A model generated the notes under the pieces. That model had not been told where the DNA came from. It did not search any database and saw only the letters and a list, made by a program, of their open reading frames with translations. Shown here one piece after another: positions 8,921 through 16,241 of a stretch of 26,611 bases of DNA (the first letter of the stretch is position 1; every line of letters begins with the position of its first letter). The DNA comes from a virus, in IMG/VR virus record IMGVR_UViG_3300021964_000430, positions 1 to 26,611 of that record; one strand, given 5' to 3'. Both the position numbers and the translations under genes were made by a program.

Positions 8921-9862
8921 ATGGCAGTTACCGACGGCGATAGCATTACAGCAGCACAATATAATGGTTTACAAAGTAGAATAAACACCATTATGGGAAC
9001 CGGTTCGGGTACTAACGGATATGGACAGACTCTAGCAAGTTCCCAAGTATCAGCAGGCGATGTCATTACAGCATCTGATTTTGATAACCTACGCACAGAT
9101 TTAAATAAAGCAAATAATCATCAATCAGGCACTAATGCGGCTATAGGTAATATTGCTGTTGGACAAATTATTGGTGCAGATGCTAGTGGAACAAGTTTAG
9201 GTGCACTAAATGTTACTACAGAAGGTTTTAACGACTATGATGTAGCAGTTGGTGTAATAGAAACAAATAAATTATTACTTGATTCGGGTAATAGTTCTGT
9301 AGAATCAGCAACAACCAGCCAAAGAACAACAGCTTGGGGCGGCGGAGGCGGTGGCACAGTAGATCATGTGTTTACTGTGACATTTTCTAGTGCAAACGCT
9401 AGAAGACACTTCTTTAACTCAGGCGGCGAAATAAGATTTAGTGCAAGTAGATCGGGCGGAAGCGGATCTAAGAACACTGACTGGTCAAATTTATTGACTA
9501 ATATGGGTACAATTAAAATGAACTATACACAAACTACGTCAACTGGAACAGGTTCAGGATCAAGTATAGGAAATAATGATTTGACTGGAACTTATCAAAC
9601 AATTTTTTCTAAATCAGGATCTGGAGTATATGCAGAAAACCTGTATAGAATTAGAGCTAGACAAGACAGTTCATCAGTGTTGAGATTTGATATTGACTTT
9701 CAAGACAACGATCTTGGTGACGATCAGGGTGGAGCAGGTTCAACAGGTCCTGTAGATGAAAATGTAACCGGAACACTTACAAGCACTATACAACAGCTTA
9801 GAGCAACAGGATCAAACGTTTCAGTAGCAACTCCTACATACACAAATACTTCAAACTTATAA
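8921..9862 (+). CDS. Glycine-rich virion structural protein (fibre-associated)
   Basis: 313 residues. The N-terminus has two copies of a short motif, GDSITAAQYNGLQSRIN (6-22) and GDVITASDFDNLRTDLN (46-62), a pattern I have seen in structural proteins of marine T4-like phages. A run of six glycines (140-145) leads into a beta-rich domain beginning VDHVFTVTFSSANARRHFFN (148-167) and IRFSASRSGGSGS, which I associate with virion proteins of cyanophages and pelagiphages. The C-terminal third is S/T/G/D-rich, consistent with an exposed adhesin or decoration domain. It has its own late-promoter-like box and an AGAGGA ribosome site 10 bases before ATG. It is the last gene of the structural module; a sigma-70-type promoter follows directly. 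Confidence 0.75.
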   Translation: MAVTDGDSITAAQYNGLQSRINTIMGTGSGTNGYGQTLASSQVSAGDVITASDFDNLRTDLNKANNHQSGTNAAIGNIAVGQIIGADASGTSLGALNVTTEGFNDYDVAVGVIETNKLLLDSGNSSVESATTSQRTTAWGGGGGGTVDHVFTVTFSSANARRHFFNSGGEIRFSASRSGGSGSKNTDWSNLLTNMGTIKMNYTQTTSTGTGSGSSIGNNDLTGTYQTIFSKSGSGVYAENLYRIRARQDSSSVLRFDIDFQDNDLGDDQGGAGSTGPVDENVTGTLTSTIQQLRATGSNVSVATPTYTNTSNL

Positions 9863-9873
9863 TCAAATAATAC

Positions 9874-9902
9874 TTGACAAACTAGTAGTTTTAGTATATA
9901 CT
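9874..9902 (+). promoter_or_regulatory. Sigma-70-type promoter for the radical SAM/glycosyltransferase operon
   Basis: TTGACA at 9874-9879 and TATACT at 9897-9902 with a 17-base spacer, an almost perfect bacterial vegetative promoter. Transcription would begin near 9909, giving a leader of about 20 bases, with AAGGAGAT (9917-9924) as ribosome site for the ATG at 9928. It is the only such promoter I see in the window. Its type differs from the NATAAATA boxes of the structural genes, suggesting that the downstream operon is read by unmodified host RNA polymerase early in infection. Confidence 0.75.
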
Positions 9903-9914
9903 ATAACAGTATAC
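9893..9914 (+). promoter_or_regulatory. Possible operator: palindrome overlapping the -10 box
   Basis: AGTATATACT (9893-9902) is a perfect 10-base palindrome that contains the -10 box; AGTATAC recurs at 9908-9914 on the predicted transcription start. Two related sites over the core promoter could bind a repressor or activator. AT-rich palindromes arise easily by chance, so this is tentative. Confidence 0.25.
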
Positions 9915-9927
9915 ACAAGGAGATCCT

Positions 9928-10275
9928 ATGGACGAACGACTAGAAAAAGCTCTAGAATTTTCTAATTTTTTAGAAACACAAAATAATCAAAAGCGTATTT
10001 TCCTCAAACAATATAAAGATAATCTTATTCATTATGTTTACGGACATAAGTTTACTGCATCTACACAGTTAATAAATTTATTGTCTGTTCTTATAGAAAC
10101 TGATCAAGAACAGATAGTTATCTTAGATGATAATGAAACTCCAGTAACAATCGACAATCCTAAAGAATTTATAAAAGATATTGTAGGCGTGTATCTCTTT
10201 GCAAGTAGAAAATATGCTAAAGACTATGATGATATAAAAAAGAATCGGTCTGTTGAAGGTTTAATTAATATATGA
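9928..10275 (+). CDS. Conserved hypothetical protein of T4-like marine phages
   Basis: 115-residue soluble, charged, mostly helical protein of unknown function. Its start (MDERLEKALEFSNFLETQNN) and end (KKNRSVEGLINI), with an internal I-[V/I]-LDDNETPVTI strand, match a small protein family I recall from T4-like cyanophages, where it is unassigned. It is the first gene of the operon, driven by the sigma-70-type promoter and an AAGGAGAT ribosome site three bases before the ATG at 9928. Its stop overlaps the next start (ATGA). No DNA-binding helix-turn-helix or cysteine motif is visible, so it does not look like the regulator of the operator-like site or an iron-sulfur partner. First position and strong translation signals suggest an abundant product. 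Confidence 0.72.
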   Translation: MDERLEKALEFSNFLETQNNQKRIFLKQYKDNLIHYVYGHKFTASTQLINLLSVLIETDQEQIVILDDNETPVTIDNPKEFIKDIVGVYLFASRKYAKDYDDIKKNRSVEGLINI

Positions 10276-11120
10276 CAAACGGAGTAGTATTATTTGCTTT
10301 TAATAATTCAGACATAGATTATATAAAACAAGCTATATATTGTGCAAAACGTGTAAAAAAATATCTAGGACTGCCAGTACAGCTTATAACAGACTCTGCT
10401 GACTATATGGAGGATACTTATCCTTTTTATAAAAAGTACATTGATGAAGTTACATTTTCGCCTGCTCCAAAAAGCACAAATAAAAAATTTTATGACGGTA
10501 TATATTTCAACAAAATATTAGAATGGAAAAATAGTGCCCGTGACAGTGCTTTTGCTCTTTCTATTTTCGATAAAACACTTGTTATAGATACAGACTTATT
10601 AATTAGTAACGATAAACTTTTAAGGTGTTTTGAGTCTACCGATGATTTTATGATCGCAAAGGACTATAATTTAATAAATCAAAATAAATCACATCCTGAT
10701 TTAGACAGGATAAGTGACACTACTATACCTATGTATTGGGCAACTATTTTATATTTTACAAAAAGTAAAACGTCTGAAACAATATTTAATTTTGTTCAAC
10801 ACATTAAAGAGAATTATAATTACTATAGATTAATTTACAGCATTACAGAAAGAAAGTTTAGGAATGATTTTGCTTTTAGTATAGCAATTCATACAATGCG
10901 AGGATTTGTAGAAGATTGCAGATGGCCTACTACTATTCCTAGTGATATGTGGGTGTCTACTGATAGAGATATTCTATTAGATGTAAAAGATAGTACAATT
11001 AAACTATTAACTAATAAAGATAATGATTATACTGCTGTAAAAATAAAAGATGCTACTACACATGTAATGAATAAATTTAGTTTGAACTCTTTTATAGACA
11101 AGGAGTTTACAAATGAGTAA
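10272..11120 (+). CDS. GT-A-like glycosyltransferase family protein
   Basis: 282 residues. The N-terminus (NGVVLFAFNNSDIDYIKQA, then CAKRVKKYLGLPVQLITD) reads as the first beta-alpha-beta of a nucleotide-sugar-binding fold, and KTLVIDTDLL (101-110) supplies a D-x-D motif (D106, D108) where GT-A glycosyltransferases bind the metal and sugar nucleotide. No membrane segment, so it should act in the cytoplasm. It is a paralog of the next gene: same NGV-x-L-x-A-x-NN-x-D start, same LVTD/LITD strand, same D-x-D placement. It overlaps the preceding gene by 4 bases (ATGA) and the next by 8. Donor and acceptor cannot be told. Family confidence is moderate because it rests on fold-level motifs; a sugar-binding non-enzymatic role is an alternative. 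Confidence 0.6.
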   Translation: MTNGVVLFAFNNSDIDYIKQAIYCAKRVKKYLGLPVQLITDSADYMEDTYPFYKKYIDEVTFSPAPKSTNKKFYDGIYFNKILEWKNSARDSAFALSIFDKTLVIDTDLLISNDKLLRCFESTDDFMIAKDYNLINQNKSHPDLDRISDTTIPMYWATILYFTKSKTSETIFNFVQHIKENYNYYRLIYSITERKFRNDFAFSIAIHTMRGFVEDCRWPTTIPSDMWVSTDRDILLDVKDSTIKLLTNKDNDYTAVKIKDATTHVMNKFSLNSFIDKEFTNE

Positions 11121-11919
11121 CGGTGTTTGTTTAGTAGCCCAAAATAATGCTGATACAAATTATGTAAGACAGGCATATGCATTAGCATTAAGTATACTTG
11201 CTTTCTCTCCTAGTACAAACATAAGTTTAGTCACAGATGATGATGTGCCGTACAATGTATTTGATAAAATTATTCCAATACCATGGAGTGATATGTCCTA
11301 CAATAACTGGAAGATTGAAAATCGCTGGAAGGTATATCATGTAACACCATACAGAAATACAATAGTTTTTGATGTAGATATGCTAGTGCTTGAAAATATT
11401 GATTATATTTGGAATCATTATCACGATCTTGTTTTTACTAGTAATGTAAAAACATATAGAAATGAATTAGTAACAAATAGATATTATAGAAAAACATTTG
11501 ACGCTAACAACTTGCCTAATGTTTATACAGGAATGTACCAATTTTCAAAGTGTAATAACACCCATGCATTTTTTGTATTGTTAGATTTAATAATGAGGCA
11601 CTGGAAAATTTTTTATAAAAAGTACGCACCTAACAAATTTCAAGATTGGTGTAGTGTTGATGTTTGTGCAGCAATAGCTTTAAAAATATTAGACAATCAA
11701 GGAGACACGTTGCATAACGATAGCTTGCTATCTTTTACACATATGAAACCCCATGTACAAAATTTTACTTATCCACCTACAAAATGGACCGATATTCTTC
11801 CTGTAGATTTAGATAAAACTATTATTATAAATGGTTACAAACAATCAGGGGTTTTACATTATGTAGAAGACGAATTTTTAACAGATGATGTATTAAAATG
11901 GTTAGAGGAAAAAATTTAA
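11113..11919 (+). CDS. GT-A-like glycosyltransferase family protein (paralog of preceding gene)
   Basis: 268 residues. MSNGVCLVAQNNADTNYVRQ begins a Rossmann-like half; LVTDDD (39-44) ends the second strand; NTIVFDVDMLVL (82-93) carries the D-x-D motif (D87, D89). Later YTGMYQFSKCN fits the acceptor-side strand of GT-A enzymes. It pairs with the gene before it as a tandem duplication, but the two have diverged in the C-terminal half, as expected for different donors or acceptors. AAGGAG (11100-11105) gives a strong ribosome site 7 bases before the ATG, inside the previous gene. The stop overlaps the next start by one base (TAATG). Cytoplasmic, no signal peptide. Substrate unknown. Confidence 0.6.
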   Translation: MSNGVCLVAQNNADTNYVRQAYALALSILAFSPSTNISLVTDDDVPYNVFDKIIPIPWSDMSYNNWKIENRWKVYHVTPYRNTIVFDVDMLVLENIDYIWNHYHDLVFTSNVKTYRNELVTNRYYRKTFDANNLPNVYTGMYQFSKCNNTHAFFVLLDLIMRHWKIFYKKYAPNKFQDWCSVDVCAAIALKILDNQGDTLHNDSLLSFTHMKPHVQNFTYPPTKWTDILPVDLDKTIIINGYKQSGVLHYVEDEFLTDDVLKWLEEKI

Positions 11920-12458
11920 TGTTTTATATATACTTTGACCTAGACAGTAAACATATTTTAAGTATTGTCAACGAAAAAAATAATTCTAATGAAAATTATG
12001 TGACAAAATCTTACAAGGATGTAGAAAAGTTTCTGACAGGAGAATTAAATTTTAATGAATATAAACTCCAAGAAGATGTTAGAGTAAAAGGAACTTTCGA
12101 TATTGTTCCTATAGATTATGAGATTCCAACTGATTACACACACCCTTATACAACAATATCTAAAACATCTACACAACAAGAAAACAGTATACAATTTATA
12201 AAAAATAAATCGAGTCTTATTGCAAATAATTTTATAGATAAAGAAATCTGTAATGACCTTATTAGCGGAACAGATTATATAAAAGAATATTATATTGTAA
12301 AAAGTAGTAATAGATTTGTTTTGCTAGATAGTTTTCAAATTAATCTAAAAGACTTTGCCACACAACAACAATTAGTGATAAGTACAAACATTACTGACGA
12401 AGATTTTTATATTCTAACACATAACAGTCATATAGAACATGTATATAATGGAGAATAA
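11919..12458 (+). CDS. Hypothetical protein in glycosyltransferase/radical SAM operon
   Basis: I do not recognise this 179-residue protein. The start is set at ATG 11919 (TAATG junction) because AGAGGA at 11904-11909 lies 9 bases upstream; an in-frame ATG at 11898 would add 7 residues but has no ribosome site. It begins MFYIYFDLDSKHILSIVNEK, a beta hairpin-like start, is rich in N, K, I and D, and has a single cysteine and no membrane segment or catalytic signature. A second half from about residue 85 (SIQFIKNKSSLIANNFID) is separated from the first by a polar T/S/Q stretch, so it may have two small domains. It sits between two glycosyltransferase-like pairs and may assist them. Confidence 0.65.
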   Translation: MFYIYFDLDSKHILSIVNEKNNSNENYVTKSYKDVEKFLTGELNFNEYKLQEDVRVKGTFDIVPIDYEIPTDYTHPYTTISKTSTQQENSIQFIKNKSSLIANNFIDKEICNDLISGTDYIKEYYIVKSSNRFVLLDSFQINLKDFATQQQLVISTNITDEDFYILTHNSHIEHVYNGE

Positions 12459-12459
12459 A

Positions 12460-13377
12460 TTGAAGATTATTGATTACGATATTATCTACCTGTCATATGA
12501 TGAGCCTAATGCTGAAAAGAACTATGCAGATTTACTTACTAAAGTACCATGGGCAAAGCGTGTACATGGTGTAGAAGGATCAGACGCCGCACACAAAGCC
12601 TGTGCAGAATTAAGCGAAACAGATAGATTTATTACTGTTGATGGTGATAATCAAATTAATCCAGCATTTATATTGCAAGAAATAGATTTTAAACAACACG
12701 CCGATTTGGAACACAGTGTGATTAGCTGGTGTGGCAAAAATATTATTAACGGACTTATGTACGGAAACGGTGGACTTAAATTTTGGCCTAAACAATATGT
12801 ATTAAATATGAAAACACATGAAAATGCTGATCCAAATAACTTACAAGCTCAAGTAGACTTTTGCTGGGATTTAAAGTACATACAACAGAACAGTTGTTAT
12901 AGTAACGTGTACAATAATGAAACCCCGCAACAGGCCTGGAGAGCAGGATTTCGAGAAGGTGTTAAGATGGCACTTGATCAAGGTGTAAAACCTTCCAATG
13001 AAGATTTTTTGAATGGACATTGGAAAAATTTACATAGACTATGGATTTGGCTTATGGTGGGTGCAGATGTAAAAAACGGTAACTGGGCAATCTACGGAGC
13101 AAGAGAAGGATTGTATAAAACTATGTGTACTGACTGGGACTATGTAAATGTACGCGACTTCGAATACCTAAATGATATATGGAAAAAGAATTATAGTGAA
13201 ATTGCTGAAGATAAGCTGGCATATGAAATTATGGGACTAGGAGAAACACTAAAACACGAGCTGGGGGTACCAATAGCAACAGATCCGTTGGATGCAGAAC
13301 AAAGCAAGTTTTTCAAATTAGTGTATCAAAACCCTAGCCGTAACCCTCAACAACAGTTTGTGATTGATCCAGAATGA
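12460..13377 (+). CDS. GT-A-like protein with YGxGG[LV]K motif
   Basis: 305 residues from TTG 12460, chosen because GGAG (12450-12453) lies 6 bases upstream and the product then begins MKIIDYDIIYLSYDEPNAEK, like the paralog at 14605; ATGs at 12439 and 12448 have no ribosome site. Motifs: RVHGVEGSDAAHKAC (34-48), FITVDGDNQINP (57-68) with D-x-D D61/D63, and YGNGGLKFWP (101-110). The two proteins share HGV-[K/E]-G, a D-x-D and YG-x-GG-[L/V]-K-[L/F]-[F/W]-P, so they form a distinct family. A D-x-D after a Rossmann-like start suggests a nucleotide-sugar transferase. This copy is about 80 residues longer. It overlaps the following radical SAM gene by 4 bases (ATGA). Enzyme activity and substrate are inference. 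Confidence 0.6.
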   Translation: MKIIDYDIIYLSYDEPNAEKNYADLLTKVPWAKRVHGVEGSDAAHKACAELSETDRFITVDGDNQINPAFILQEIDFKQHADLEHSVISWCGKNIINGLMYGNGGLKFWPKQYVLNMKTHENADPNNLQAQVDFCWDLKYIQQNSCYSNVYNNETPQQAWRAGFREGVKMALDQGVKPSNEDFLNGHWKNLHRLWIWLMVGADVKNGNWAIYGAREGLYKTMCTDWDYVNVRDFEYLNDIWKKNYSEIAEDKLAYEIMGLGETLKHELGVPIATDPLDAEQSKFFKLVYQNPSRNPQQQFVIDPE

Positions 13378-14612
13378 AAAAAGATACAATATGTGCAATA
13401 CCGTGGATGCATTTAAATTTTGAACCTAATGGAAAAGTAGTCCCTTGTTGTTTGACCTCCACACATAATTATTTTGCAGGAGATCTCACTACACAATCTA
13501 TTGAAGAAATTTGGAACAGTGATAATATGAAATCACTTCGTTTACAAATGATTAATGGGGAACAGCCTAAAATATGTAGTACTTGTTTTAACAAAGAAAG
13601 TGTCACAGGACTAAGCGGACGTATACATAATAATAAAGCATTTCCCCAAGTACTTGAGCGTATTCCAGAAATTACTGACGAAACTGGCCATGTTTCAGAA
13701 ATGAATTTACTTTACTGGGATTTTAGATTTAGTAACTTGTGTAATCTTAAATGTAGAAGTTGTGGACCAAGGTACAGCAGTGCTTGGGTACCAGATGCAA
13801 AAAAATTAGGACTAATTTCAGATCAAGACAAAGTATGGAACATTGATTCTGTCGATGATGCAAATAATTTTGATTTTCTTACTGAACAAATTGGTGTTGT
13901 TGAAAAGATTTATTTTGCTGGAGGCGAGCCGTTGATGATGGACGAGCATTGGCAAATACTTGAGCTGTTAGATAAAAACAAAAGACATGATGTAAAGATA
14001 TGTTATAATACAAATTGCACTACATTTACATACAAAAATAAAGATGTATTCGATTACTGGAAGAATTGGAATGCCGACAAGTTAGAAATATGGCCCAGCA
14101 TAGATGAAATAGGTCCCAGAGCAGAACTTATACGTTCTGGAACTGTTTGGACCAAAGTAGAAAATAACTTAAAAAGATTAACAACCTTAGATAATGCATT
14201 AATAAAACCTGGCATAACAGTGGGTGCTTGGAACGTATTTAGACTTCCTGAAATAATAACACATCTAGTAGACATTGGTGTAATTAACAGCGAGCGACAT
14301 CATCAAAACTTTTTTCTTAATTTAATAGAAATGCCATTACATTATAACATTGCTATATTACCAGATAAATTTAAAAACAAGACTAGAAAGCGTCTTGTTA
14401 AGTTTATTGGTAGTTTTAATAAAAAATATAATACTAACATAAAAGAACATTTTACTCAAATAATATCTGAGCTATCAAAGGAACATAATCCAAACGCCGC
14501 ACAGCGATTTGTAAACATGACAGCAAAAGTAGACAATGTAAGAAAAGAAAAGTTTTATGATGTCGTTCCTGAATTAAAAATGCTAAAAAGGATTTATCCA
14601 ACAGATGTATGA
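13374..14612 (+). CDS. Radical SAM protein with N-terminal SPASM/twitch-like domain (copy 1)
   Basis: 412 residues. Auxiliary cluster motif comes first: C7-AIPW, P24-C25-C26, the IEEIWNSDNMKSLR segment (43-56) and C68-x-x-C71. The radical SAM core follows with C123-NLK-C127-RS-C130, which binds the [4Fe-4S] cluster that cleaves S-adenosylmethionine, and the GGEP motif (183-186) that contacts SAM. In classical SPASM enzymes the auxiliary cluster lies after the core; here it precedes it, as in the family annotated 'twitch domain-containing radical SAM protein'. SPASM enzymes usually modify peptides, proteins or sugars by hydrogen abstraction. It lies between two paralogous GT-A-like genes, overlapping both (4 and 8 bases). 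Substrate unknown. Confidence 0.85.
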   Translation: MKKDTICAIPWMHLNFEPNGKVVPCCLTSTHNYFAGDLTTQSIEEIWNSDNMKSLRLQMINGEQPKICSTCFNKESVTGLSGRIHNNKAFPQVLERIPEITDETGHVSEMNLLYWDFRFSNLCNLKCRSCGPRYSSAWVPDAKKLGLISDQDKVWNIDSVDDANNFDFLTEQIGVVEKIYFAGGEPLMMDEHWQILELLDKNKRHDVKICYNTNCTTFTYKNKDVFDYWKNWNADKLEIWPSIDEIGPRAELIRSGTVWTKVENNLKRLTTLDNALIKPGITVGAWNVFRLPEIITHLVDIGVINSERHHQNFFLNLIEMPLHYNIAILPDKFKNKTRKRLVKFIGSFNKKYNTNIKEHFTQIISELSKEHNPNAAQRFVNMTAKVDNVRKEKFYDVVPELKMLKRIYPTDV

Positions 14613-15276
14613 TATAGCATTTATAAGTTATAACGAAGTGGAAGCAGATCATAACTGGCAACAACTCAAACAAAAGTTTCCCTATGCTAAACGAACACAC
14701 GGCGTAAAGGGAATACATCAAGCCCATATTGAAGCAGCAAAAAAAGCCTGTACTAGAATGTTTTATATTGTTGATGCAGATGCTGTTATTTTAAATGAGT
14801 TTGATTTCAGTTATGTACCTCCAAAATACGAATTAGATCATGTGCATGTTTGGCGAAGTCAAAATCCAATCAACGACTTAGTATATGGATACGGTGGTGT
14901 AAAATTATTTCCAAGAACCAAAACTATAAAAATGGATACTAGTAAACCAGATATGACTACAAGTATTAGTGATAAGTTTAAATTGATGCAGGATATATCA
15001 AATGTAACAGCATTTAATGTAGATGAATTTAGTACATGGCGTAGTGCATTTAGAGAATGTGCAAAATTAAGTAGTAAAACAATTGATAGACAAAACGAGG
15101 ATGAAACAAATGAAAGACTTAAAATATGGACAACAGTGGGAAGAGATGCTCCCTTCGGCGAATACGCTATTAAAGGTGCTGTTGCTGGCAGGGAGTACGG
15201 GATTTCTAGCGGGGCTGATCTTGGGTTAATAAACGACTTTAACTGGCTTAAGGAGAAATACAATGCAGATTGCTGA
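14605..15276 (+). CDS. GT-A-like protein with YGxGG[LV]K motif (short paralog)
   Basis: 223 residues, paralog of the gene at 12460. MYDIAFISYNEVEADHNW matches that protein's start, then RTHGVKGIHQAHIEAAKKAC (30-49), FYIVDADAVIL (53-63) with D-x-D D57/D59, HVWRSQNPINDL and YGYGGVKLFP (94-103). The fold-level reading is a GT-A-type nucleotide-sugar transferase acting in the cytoplasm; I recall similar unassigned proteins in T4-like marine phages. It flanks the first radical SAM gene on the other side from its paralog, so duplication and insertion, or paired use with that enzyme, are possible. Start ATG 14605 overlaps the previous gene by 8 bases; no other in-frame start nearby. The C-terminus ends inside the next gene's start (14-base overlap). 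Confidence 0.6.
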   Translation: MYDIAFISYNEVEADHNWQQLKQKFPYAKRTHGVKGIHQAHIEAAKKACTRMFYIVDADAVILNEFDFSYVPPKYELDHVHVWRSQNPINDLVYGYGGVKLFPRTKTIKMDTSKPDMTTSISDKFKLMQDISNVTAFNVDEFSTWRSAFRECAKLSSKTIDRQNEDETNERLKIWTTVGRDAPFGEYAIKGAVAGREYGISSGADLGLINDFNWLKEKYNADC

Positions 15277-16030
15277 AATACTAGATAGATTAGAACTACT
15301 ATACCCGGACAACTCTATCTTTAGTGATCTAAGAAAAACCTTATTAAGTCAAGATAAGTTTGCATTGTTTAGAATTATACAAGAATTTACAGGCAGTCAA
15401 TTAATTGAAGGTATGCGTAAGTATAAAGACGATGACAGTTTTAATGCAGACTGTTTTAGTCGAGGACAACTAGAAAGCAAACTATGGTTGTTAACCGAAC
15501 TAGGAAAACTTAATGTAGGACTAGGCACAGTGTTCTTATGTGCAGGATGGTATGCTACACTTGCTACAATGTTATTTGAAAGTGACATTAAAATAGATAA
15601 AGTTAGATCTTTCGACATTGACGAGTCATGTGTAGACATTGCTGAAACATTCAATAAGCCGTGGTTTGTAGATAAATGGCGTTTTAAAAGTATTACACAA
15701 GATATTATGGATATTAATTACAACGAACATGTTTGGCAGTATTGGAGTAATGCTAATAATAGAATGAGCTACCCTATTACTGATAGTCCAGATACTATTA
15801 TAAACACAAGTTGTGAACACATTGAAAACTTTCAAGAATGGTATGATCTAATACCAGATGGCAAGTTAGTTGTATTACAAAGCAATAATTATTATGAAAT
15901 TGAAGAACACGTTAATTGTGTCAGAAGTATAGAAGAGTTTGCAGTAAAAGCACCTATGGATAATATTTTATACAGTGGCGAATTAGATCTGCCCAAGTAC
16001 AAGAGGTTTATGTTAATTGGATTTAAGTAA
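15263..16030 (+). CDS. Predicted SAM-dependent methyltransferase-like protein
   Basis: 255 residues. An N-terminal helical part (1-80) leads into a Rossmann-like core: GTVFLCAGWYATLATMLFE (88-106) where class I methyltransferases have the glycine-rich SAM loop, VRSFDIDESCVDIAETFN (114-131) with the acidic residue that would hold the ribose, ITQDIMDINY (144-153) after strand 3, and PDTIINTSCEHI (176-187) at motif IV. The glycine loop is degenerate (C-A-G-W), so binding of SAM is likely but not certain. I recall similar proteins in T4-like cyanophages, sometimes called methyltransferases. AAGGAG (15250-15255) precedes the ATG, which lies in the previous gene. In this operon it could methylate a transferred sugar or a protein side chain; target unknown. 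Confidence 0.62.
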   Translation: MQIAEILDRLELLYPDNSIFSDLRKTLLSQDKFALFRIIQEFTGSQLIEGMRKYKDDDSFNADCFSRGQLESKLWLLTELGKLNVGLGTVFLCAGWYATLATMLFESDIKIDKVRSFDIDESCVDIAETFNKPWFVDKWRFKSITQDIMDINYNEHVWQYWSNANNRMSYPITDSPDTIINTSCEHIENFQEWYDLIPDGKLVVLQSNNYYEIEEHVNCVRSIEEFAVKAPMDNILYSGELDLPKYKRFMLIGFK

Positions 16031-16241
16031 TTTAACATTAAGAGAAATGCAAACTGAAAGTGCAAGAGCACTTAGCACTATACAAGCGACTAATAATAAC
16101 ATACACCAATTTAACAAACAAGCACACCACAATAGTGAAAATTGGTATAAGGCTGTAATAGAGTGGTATGTAGAACAATATGGCGACTTACCTAGTCGTA
16201 CAGGACCTGGCAAAGAAATAAAGTTAGTATTAGATGTATAA
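16017..16241 (+). CDS. Small conserved-looking helical protein, function unknown
   Basis: 74 residues from TTG 16017, with AGAGG (16002-16006) 10 bases upstream; an ATG at 16047 would give 64 residues but has a poorly spaced site. It is predicted mainly helical, with N/Q/H-rich centre (IQATNNNIHQFNKQAHHNSE) and a C-terminal EWYVEQYGDLPSRTGPGK. No cysteine, membrane segment or known motif. It overlaps the methyltransferase-like gene by 14 bases and the next radical SAM gene by 8, so it is clearly in the operon. Its size and place next to a radical SAM-SPASM gene raise the option of a partner or substrate protein, but it lacks an obvious leader/core layout and does not show a recognisable RRE (PqqD-like) pattern. 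Confidence 0.6.
   Translation: MDLSNLTLREMQTESARALSTIQATNNNIHQFNKQAHHNSENWYKAVIEWYVEQYGDLPSRTGPGKEIKLVLDV

Noticed and set aside
9879-9891. AAACT-AGT-AGTTT as a terminator hairpin between the two modules
   Set aside because: Only a 5-base AT-rich stem without a GC core, and it lies in the promoter spacer; too weak for an intrinsic terminator.
11898-11918. Upstream ATG 11898 as start of the hypothetical gene at 11919
   Set aside because: It has no ribosome site, whereas ATG 11919 has AGAGGA at a good distance and a TAATG junction typical of this operon.
14859-15263. Reverse-strand open frame of 134 codons
   Set aside because: Mirror of the GT-A-like gene at 14605; no ribosome site or family motif.
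16017-16241. Small gene as a RiPP precursor peptide
   Set aside because: No cysteine-rich or repetitive core, no leader cleavage motif and no transporter or peptidase gene nearby; kept only as a possible partner protein.
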